From Bacteroidales bacterium UBA7009 (GTDB taxonomy: Bacteria > Bacteroidota > Bacteroidia > Bacteroidales > Paludibacteraceae): DNA of 11,134 bases. The position numbers and the translations under genes were made by a program. The stretch spans positions 1 to 11,134 of the forward strand of contig DJXH01000023.1 in assembly GCA_002449665.1 (NCBI GenBank), given 5' to 3'. This document shows, in pieces, positions 6,597 to 11,134 of this stretch (position 1 is the first letter of the stretch; every line of letters starts with the position of its first letter). A model generated the notes under the pieces. The model saw nothing but the letters and a program-made list of their open reading frames with translations. It had not been told where the DNA came from and ran no database searches.

Positions 6597-8489
6597 ATGA
6601 ACCGCTGTTTTCCCCTACTCTTTTTTATATCAATCTCTATTTGTATTTTAGGCAACGAAAAGGACAGTATCAGAGTGTTTACACTATCTGAAACAATAGT
6701 TACAGGCACTCGCACAGAGGCAGACCATAGGATAATGCCGCTGACTGTGAACGTGATAAACGAGCAGTCGCTCAAAGAAAAAGAGGAGCGCAATATCTTG
6801 CCGACACTGACACAAGAAGTCCCCGGACTGTTTGTTACGCAGCGTGGAGTGATGGGCTACGGCGTTAGCACCGGCGGCAGCGGCGGCATAAAAATACGCG
6901 GCATAGGCGGCGCACCTAATACCGACATATTGGTACTCATAGACGGTCTGCCGCAATACGCCGGCATTTACGGACACCCCATAGCCGACAACTACCAGAC
7001 GATGATGGCAGAGCGCGTGGAGGTGATACGCGGTCCGGCATCTATGATATACGGCAGCAACGCTATGGGAGGAGTGGTCAATATAGTAACACATCAGCCC
7101 AAGACCGACACCGTATTGACAAGTCTTCACCTCCAAGGCGGATCATACTATAGCGTGGACGGCAGCGTAACCAATCATGTGCGCAAAGGCAAGTGGTCGT
7201 CAGCCGTGGGCGCATCGTACTCTCGCACGGACGGACACCGAGCAAATATGCACTTTGACCAAACCAACGCATATCTGAAGTTAGGCTACGACATTAGTGC
7301 CAACTGGCAAGCCGTTGCCACAGGTAACGTAACCTTCTTTACGGCAGAAAACCCGGGGACGATGGCAGCACCGATTATTGACAGCCGTGTCAAGGTGCTG
7401 CGTGGTATGGCGGCTGTGAGCATAGAGAACAGATACGAACATCTTCGTTTTGCCACATCGGGTGCTATCAGAGCCTACTACAACGGCGGCAGACACCGAA
7501 TTAACGAGGGGCACACAGTCGGCAGCGAAGCACCAAGCGTAGAATACAATCATACCGACCTTATGACCGGCATAAGCGCGTATCAATCGGTACGTTTCTT
7601 TGAGGGCAACCGCACCACCTTCGGCTTTGACTATCAGCACTTCGGCGGAAAGGCGTGGAACAGAATTATAGCAAGCGGGAAAGAGGCTGAACTCGTAAAC
7701 AAGACGGAATATGACTTAGCCGGTTATGTTGATTTTAGACAACAAGTTACATCTTGGTTGGCACTTGATGCAGGTTGTCGCATGGATTGGCACTCACGCG
7801 CCGGATTGGCATACGCGCCGCAAGGCGGAGTGAGTTTTCTGCTGCCGCAAAACGCAGAGATAAAAGCCATAGCAAGCAAAGGCTTCAGGCAGCCTACCCT
7901 ACGCGAACTCTATATGTACGCTCCGAAGAATGAGGAACTGAAAGCCGTCAGCATGTGGAACTACGAGTTGTCTTATAAACAACGGTTGCTTGACGGAAGG
8001 TTAGGCATAGGGGCAAACGTATTCTATCTACACGCCAAAAACAACATCGAGACACGCCTTATAGACGGCAAGCCGCGAAACGTTAATACGGGCGAACTGA
8101 AAAACGCCGGATGCGAAGCTGAAATACACTACAATATATGGAAGGGACTTTCACTATCAGCCAATTACAGTTTTCTGTATATGCACCGCCCTATCTTGGC
8201 TGCGCCCGAACATAAACTGAATGTCGCCTTGCGCTACCACCACGAGCGGTTCCGCATAGGCTCGTCCGTACAGTATATATCAGGACTTTACACAGTGCTT
8301 GCGACCGCTACCACAACTGCACACAAAGATAGTTTTCTGCTATGGGATGCACATCTGTCTGTCAGGATTTGGCGCGGACTGTGGGCAAACATCAAAGCCG
8401 ACAATCTGCTTAATGAAGAATACGAGATCAATGCCGGTTACCCAATGCCTAAAACCACGATAATGGGAGGTGTGAGTTGGACATTCTGA
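6597..8489 (+). CDS. TonB-dependent outer-membrane receptor
   Basis: Outer-membrane transporter that imports a scarce ligand using TonB energy. The start at 6597 gives 630 residues; the open frame extends 201 bases upstream into tatC, but that part lacks a signal peptide. From 6597 there is a short hydrophobic signal (5-19), then a TonB-box-like stretch (SETIVTGTR, 31-39). The plug domain spans about 40-165, with the hallmarks GGIKIRGIG, VLIDGLP, AERVEVIRGPASMIYGSNA and GGVVNIV. The remainder is a beta-barrel, with a C-terminal DNLLNEEY segment and a final phenylalanine as expected for BAM recognition. The size fits BtuB/siderophore-type receptors rather than SusC (about 1000 residues), and no SusD-like gene follows. 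The ligand cannot be told. It is probably the last gene of the Tat/redox operon. Confidence 0.94.
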   Translation: MNRCFPLLFFISISICILGNEKDSIRVFTLSETIVTGTRTEADHRIMPLTVNVINEQSLKEKEERNILPTLTQEVPGLFVTQRGVMGYGVSTGGSGGIKIRGIGGAPNTDILVLIDGLPQYAGIYGHPIADNYQTMMAERVEVIRGPASMIYGSNAMGGVVNIVTHQPKTDTVLTSLHLQGGSYYSVDGSVTNHVRKGKWSSAVGASYSRTDGHRANMHFDQTNAYLKLGYDISANWQAVATGNVTFFTAENPGTMAAPIIDSRVKVLRGMAAVSIENRYEHLRFATSGAIRAYYNGGRHRINEGHTVGSEAPSVEYNHTDLMTGISAYQSVRFFEGNRTTFGFDYQHFGGKAWNRIIASGKEAELVNKTEYDLAGYVDFRQQVTSWLALDAGCRMDWHSRAGLAYAPQGGVSFLLPQNAEIKAIASKGFRQPTLRELYMYAPKNEELKAVSMWNYELSYKQRLLDGRLGIGANVFYLHAKNNIETRLIDGKPRNVNTGELKNAGCEAEIHYNIWKGLSLSANYSFLYMHRPILAAPEHKLNVALRYHHERFRIGSSVQYISGLYTVLATATTTAHKDSFLLWDAHLSVRIWRGLWANIKADNLLNEEYEINAGYPMPKTTIMGGVSWTF

Positions 8490-8529
8490 CAGGACTGCTC
8501 CGAATAAAGACACAAAAGTGCGGCTACAA

Positions 8530-8565
8530 GAAAAATATAAGAGGGTTTGCTCGGGCAACCCTCTT
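8530..8565 (-). terminator. Terminator of the HU gene, possibly bidirectional
   Basis: A 9-base-pair stem, AAGAGGGTT (8539-8547) with AACCCTCTT (8557-8565), is followed on the minus strand by ATATTTTTCTT. This is a good rho-independent terminator for the HU gene ending at 8591. On the plus strand only ATTGT follows the hairpin, so it would be a weaker stop for the convergent receptor gene. Confidence 0.85.
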
Positions 8566-8590
8566 ATTGTACTGTATTAGCAGGCTGGTA

Positions 8591-8854
8591 TTAAAGAGCC
8601 ATTTTGGCACCTGCTTTGAATTTAACGACTTTGCGTGCAGGAATGACGATTTGCTCTTTTGTGCGGAGATTGACACCTTTACGCTCTGCTCTTTCTGTTA
8701 CTGCGAAAGTACCGAAACCGATAAGTTGAACATTATCACCTTTTTGGAGGGTTTCAACGATTGCGTCCATAGTAGCATCAACTGCTGCGGCGGCAGCAAC
8801 CTTGGTCATACCGGCTTTTTGAGCAACGGCGGCAACGAGTTCTGATTTGTTCAT
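8591..8854 (-). CDS. HU-family DNA-binding protein
   Basis: Small histone-like protein that binds and bends DNA as a dimer. The 87 residues align along their length with bacterial HU: helices at 3-14 and 18-38, then LIGFGTFAVTERAERKG (44-60), the beta-arm, and KVVKFKAGAKM at the end. It is about three residues shorter at the C-terminus than E. coli HU. At the arm tip, where HU normally has RNPxTG with an intercalating Pro63, this protein has VNLRTK, so residue 63 is leucine. This may change DNA bending or specificity. The gene is monocistronic, with its own promoter at 8964-8994 and a terminator at 8539-8565. It could be a general HU or a specialised paralogue. Confidence 0.96.
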   Translation of the reverse strand: MNKSELVAAVAQKAGMTKVAAAAAVDATMDAIVETLQKGDNVQLIGFGTFAVTERAERKGVNLRTKEQIVIPARKVVKFKAGAKMAL

Positions 8855-8952
8855 AAGAGATTGGGATTAGGGTTAGTACAATAATTGTAAATTAGAACCT
8901 CCGGCTGTTGCTTGACGACTTTATCGCCGGCAGACAAACCATAATGATTCAT
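8851..8952 (-). other. Possible 33-residue leader ORF overlapping the HU start
   Basis: An ATG at 8952-8950 opens a 33-codon frame (starting MNHYGLSAGDK) whose TGA stop overlaps the HU ATG as ATGA. The ATG lies only a few bases past the transcription start expected from the HU -7 box. There is no Shine-Dalgarno site and no family resemblance, so it may be chance. Confidence 0.2.
8877..8889. repeat. 13-base palindrome in the HU 5' leader
   Basis: TACAATAATTGTA is a perfect palindrome around a central A, 22 to 34 bases upstream of the HU start codon and within its transcribed leader. It could be an operator for repression of HU or a small RNA structure. AT-rich palindromes of this size also arise by chance. 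Confidence 0.35.
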
Positions 8953-8963
8953 TGTTGTATGCG

Positions 8964-8994
8964 CAAAGGTACGACATTTTTTTCTACTTGCAAA
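8964..8994 (-). promoter_or_regulatory. Promoter of the HU gene
   Basis: On the minus strand TTTG (8994-8991) is followed after 19 bases by TACCTTTG (8971-8964). This matches both the Bacteroidota -33 (TTTG) and -7 (TAnnTTTG) consensus elements at the accepted spacing. The start would be near 8958, giving a leader of about 100 bases. The extended core CGTACCTTTG is shared with the fumarate reductase promoter. Confidence 0.85.
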
Positions 8995-9016
8995 CAAATT
9001 GCACAAAAAATGATAA

Positions 9017-9040
9017 TTTTTGCGAATAATTCTGCAAAAA
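9017..9040. repeat. Imperfect inverted repeat between the divergent HU and rhomboid genes
   Basis: TTTTTGCGAA (9017-9026) pairs with TTCTGCAAAAA (9030-9040) except for one extra T at 9033. It lies 22 bases upstream of the HU -33 element and about 46 bases upstream of the rhomboid -7 box, a plausible operator position for both. Two exact copies of TTGCAAAC (8988-8995 and 9044-9051) flank it. Confidence 0.4.
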
Positions 9041-9086
9041 AGGTTGCAAACAGAGCATAAAGTACTCAAATAACAGGATTTTGCAG

Positions 9087-9094
9087 TATCTTTG
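9087..9094 (+). promoter_or_regulatory. -7 promoter element of the rhomboid gene
   Basis: TATCTTTG fits the Bacteroidota -7 consensus TAnnTTTG. It lies 23 bases before the ATG at 9118, so the leader would be under 20 bases. No TTTG is seen 19-21 bases upstream, so the -33 element is weak or absent. Confidence 0.7.
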
Positions 9095-9117
9095 CCGTAA
9101 ATTAAAATCGGAAAATT

Positions 9118-9879
9118 ATGCGCGACTTACCAAGAATAACCAAAAACCTGCTTATAGCAAATTTTATCGTATGGCTGTTAGACTATGCTCTTATGCGCTA
9201 CGGCATACGTCTGTCCGACTTTTTGGGTCTTCACTACTGGCGTGCCGACGGTTTTCACTTCTGGCAGCCGCTGACATATATGTTTATGCACGGCAACTTC
9301 AGCCATATATTCTGCAATATGTTTGCCGTGCTGATGTTCGGACCTGTGCTTGAAAAAGAATGGGGCGAGAAGAAGTTTGTCGCCTACTATCTTGTATGCG
9401 GACTTGGTGCGGCGTTGGTGCAAGAGTGCGTATGGGCGTTGCAGATAGCAAATTTTATGCAGACCGTCCCTGCTGCAACAGTGATGGCACAGTTTGGCAA
9501 TCAAGTAGTTACCATCGGCGCTTCCGGTGCCGTTTTCGGTATTCTTTTCGCTTTCGGCTGGCTCTTCCCCGACGTTGAGATGTTCCTGCTGTTTATCCCC
9601 ATACCCATTCGCGCAAGGACATTTGTCATAGGTTATGCCGTTATAGAACTGCTTGCAGGCTTTTCCAACATCGCAGGCGACAACGTTGCCCACTTTGCCC
9701 ACTTAGGCGGTATGCTCTTCGGCTGGCTTATGCTGCTCGTATGGGACAAGATTGCAAAAAGCGGTATCAACCTCTCAAAAGGCGGGAATCTTTTTGGCAA
9801 AAGTCGCCATACAAAGTTGGACAGCGCGAAAGATAAAGACTATTCCGGCTACCACTATCAGGAAAGAATAGACGACTAA
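9118..9879 (+). CDS. Rhomboid-family intramembrane serine protease
   Basis: Protease that cleaves transmembrane helices of other proteins inside the inner membrane. The 253-residue protein has six predicted helices in the rhomboid order. The HGNFSHIFCNM motif (58-68) gives H58, H63 and N67, matching the H-x4-H-x3-N signature in helix 2 of GlpG. The nucleophile is S136 in GASGAVFG (134-141). The catalytic histidine is H195 in AHLGGMLFG (194-202), one turn after another histidine, H192. All active-site residues are present. A loop of about 20 residues (113-131) precedes the serine helix. The last 40 residues form a charged cytoplasmic tail with no known domain. It stands alone, divergent from HU, with its own -7 box. 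Its substrates cannot be predicted. Confidence 0.95.
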   Translation: MRDLPRITKNLLIANFIVWLLDYALMRYGIRLSDFLGLHYWRADGFHFWQPLTYMFMHGNFSHIFCNMFAVLMFGPVLEKEWGEKKFVAYYLVCGLGAALVQECVWALQIANFMQTVPAATVMAQFGNQVVTIGASGAVFGILFAFGWLFPDVEMFLLFIPIPIRARTFVIGYAVIELLAGFSNIAGDNVAHFAHLGGMLFGWLMLLVWDKIAKSGINLSKGGNLFGKSRHTKLDSAKDKDYSGYHYQERIDD

Positions 9880-9946
9880 ACAGCGTTTGTACCGCCAAAT
9901 AAGGGCAAAAAGCAGAAATTTTGTGAAATAATTTTAGATATAAAGA

Positions 9947-9972
9947 AAAATGCGTACCTTTGTGCGCATTTT
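9947..9972. promoter_or_regulatory. Promoter of the fumarate reductase operon, with inverted repeat around the -7 box
   Basis: TACCTTTG at 9955-9962 is a consensus -7 element, about 75 bases before the cytochrome b start codon. The -33 region is weak (TTTTAG at 9932-9937). A perfect inverted repeat brackets the -7 box: AAAATGCG (9947-9954) and CGCATTTT (9965-9972), separated by exactly ten bases. A protein bound there would block the promoter, so it is a candidate operator. The transcript should start near 9968, so only the right arm would be in RNA. Confidence 0.75.
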
Positions 9973-10037
9973 GTTGCATAGAGTTATCATAACAATTAAA
10001 AAGCAAAATATACTAATTCAATAATACTTTCAAATTT

Positions 10038-10748
10038 ATGTGGTTAAAAGATTCTTCAATCGGCCGTAAACTCGTAATGAGTATCAGCGGTTTGTTTATG
10101 GTTCTGTTTCTGCTGTTTCACGGCTCAATGAACCTCTGTCTTGTTATAGACGATATTTTCGGCACACATGCCTACAACTGGATCTGCTCTATGCTCGGTG
10201 CCAACTGGTACGCTCTTGTAGGTACGGCTATATTAGCCCTTGGCTTTGTGGTACATATCGTCTTTGCTATCATTCTGACAGTTCAGAACCGCCGTGCCCG
10301 CGGAAATGACCGTTACGCTGTCGAGGCTCGTCAAGAAGGCGTTGATTGGGCAAGCAAGAACATGCTCGCTCTCGGAGTTATAGTACTCGGTTTTCTTGTT
10401 CTTCACCTTTACAATTTCTGGTGGAAAATGCAATTTGCCGAACTCACGGGACTGCATGTATCGGCTTTTGACCCGCAAGACGGCAGCGCAATTGTAAAAG
10501 CACTGTTCACCGATGGCTGGAGCGGCATCATATATTGCCTTTTGTATATTGTTTGGCTTGTAGCACTTTGGTTCCACCTCAGCCACGGTGTATGGTCGGC
10601 TATGCAGACTATGGGTGCAGGCAACACGGTATGGCTTAAACGCATCAAAGTGATCGGCATCGTGTTTGCCGCGCTGACAGTCGGTCTGTTTATGATTGTT
10701 GTGCTGTATTTCCTCGGCGTTAACATCGGTCAGATGTGCTGCGCATAA
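10038..10748 (+). CDS. sdhC: Fumarate reductase/succinate dehydrogenase cytochrome b subunit
   Basis: Membrane anchor of the type B complex that links menaquinol and fumarate/succinate. The 236-residue protein has five predicted helices, at about 13-37, 57-83, 108-130, 162-188 and 204-228. It carries one histidine in each of the first three helices (H28, H73, H123) and two in the fourth (H180, H183). This matches the four axial ligands of the two hemes b in the Wolinella FrdC and Bacillus SdhC families. The N-terminus SSIGRKLVMSISGLF is typical of the Bacteroidota members. It is the first gene of the operon, and frdA begins directly after it. In an anaerobe the complex would mainly reduce fumarate; the name frdC is equally suitable. 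Confidence 0.95.
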   Translation: MWLKDSSIGRKLVMSISGLFMVLFLLFHGSMNLCLVIDDIFGTHAYNWICSMLGANWYALVGTAILALGFVVHIVFAIILTVQNRRARGNDRYAVEARQEGVDWASKNMLALGVIVLGFLVLHLYNFWWKMQFAELTGLHVSAFDPQDGSAIVKALFTDGWSGIIYCLLYIVWLVALWFHLSHGVWSAMQTMGAGNTVWLKRIKVIGIVFAALTVGLFMIVVLYFLGVNIGQMCCA

Positions 10749-10805
10749 GGCACAATGAAAGTAGGCTTATGGTACTTTTTCAGTTTGATTAAAAATGATG
10801 ATACT

Positions 10806-11134
10806 ATGATAAACAAGGAAGAACTATTGAATGCCGCAAAGAACGTGGCAGGAAAAGTGGCTGATGCCGCAATGGAGAAAGCCGCCGAGGTGGCTCAAGA
10901 ACTCAAAGAGCGCGCCGGCAAAGCAATGGAACGCCCTGAAGTGAAAGAGGCTGTTGCAGCCGCTACCGAGGCAGCACAAAAAATAGGCAAAGCCGCCGTT
11001 GCAGCCACAACAGAAATGACTGGCACCGCAGACAACACCGCCAAGGTCATAACTCCGAAGATGGCTAAGATTCCCGAAGGTCCGCTTGAGAAGAAGTGGA
11101 CCAACTACAAAGACCATCAGAAACTCGTCAACCC
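10806..11134 (+). CDS. frdA: Fumarate reductase flavoprotein subunit FrdA, N-terminal part, with alanine-rich extension
   Basis: Only the first 109 codons are in the window. Residues 87-109 (AKIPEGPLEKKW, then NYKDHQKLVN) match the N-terminal end of Bacteroidota FrdA, the FAD subunit that interconverts fumarate and succinate. Upstream, 85 further in-frame residues without a stop form an Ala-, Lys- and Glu-rich, probably helical segment (about 4-70) and a linker rich in Thr and Lys. Three starts are possible. The ATG at 10755, 6 bases after the cytochrome b stop, would add MKVGLWYFFSLIKNDDT. The ATG at 10806 is the one given here. The ATG at 11061 would give the canonical short FrdA beginning MAKIPEGP. 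The coding-like composition of the extension favours 10806, but this is not settled. Confidence 0.8.
   Translation, partial: MINKEELLNAAKNVAGKVADAAMEKAAEVAQELKERAGKAMERPEVKEAVAAATEAAQKIGKAAVAATTEMTGTADNTAKVITPKMAKIPEGPLEKKWTNYKDHQKLVN

Noticed and set aside
8862..8876. Telomere-like GGGATTAGGGTTAG on the plus strand
   Set aside because: Only two imperfect units, lying within the HU leader; no array and no reason for telomeric function in a bacterial chromosome.
9983..9993. Short palindrome GTTATCATAAC in the fumarate reductase leader
   Set aside because: Eleven bases in AT-rich DNA with non-matching flanks; expected by chance at this length.
10824..11117. Long open frame on the minus strand opposite the FrdA extension (97 residues)
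   Set aside because: It mirrors the alanine-rich coding on the plus strand (GCN codons read backwards give Gly/Cys/Ser-rich protein), has no promoter or family resemblance, and is a shadow frame.

Overview
The window looks like a chromosomal segment from a member of the Bacteroidales. Three intergenic regions carry the Bacteroidota -7 promoter element TAnnTTTG, almost no gene has a Shine-Dalgarno site, and the gene set is typical of the group: ExbB with tandem ExbD proteins, TatA and TatC without TatB, and a di-heme fumarate reductase/succinate dehydrogenase cytochrome b followed by FrdA. Genus cannot be read from the sequence. No insertion sequence, CRISPR array, phage gene or other sign of recent transfer is visible.

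Layout: (1) 1-55, the 3' part of tRNA-Ser(GGA). (2) 114-2534, a four-gene TonB-motor operon: exbB with a signal peptide, an uncharacterised four-helix membrane protein, and two different exbD genes, closed by a strong terminator at 2566-2609. (3) 2629-8489, a tightly packed plus-strand redox and export operon: a six-cluster ferredoxin membrane protein resembling NapH fused to NapG, an aldo/keto reductase with a C-terminal iron-sulfur domain and a Tat lipoprotein signal, tatA, tatC and a TonB-dependent receptor. (4) 8591-8854 on the minus strand, an HU-family DNA-binding protein with its own promoter and terminator. (5) 9118-9879, a rhomboid protease. (6) 10038 to the end, the fumarate reductase operon: the cytochrome b subunit and the start of frdA, which carries an unexpected alanine-rich N-terminal extension.

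How the genes may work together: the Exb motor could power outer-membrane receptors such as the one at 6597-8489. The central operon reads as a self-contained unit. The NapH/NapG-like protein could take electrons from menaquinol and pass them across the inner membrane. The aldo/keto reductase, exported folded with its clusters, could use them on an unknown substrate. TatA and TatC, encoded directly downstream, are the translocase both iron-sulfur proteins would need. Fumarate reductase fits an anaerobic, menaquinone-based metabolism.

The items most worth a second look are the Tat/redox unit, the probable internal Tat signal at the NapH/NapG junction, the FrdA extension, and a perfect inverted repeat bracketing the -7 box of the fumarate reductase promoter.
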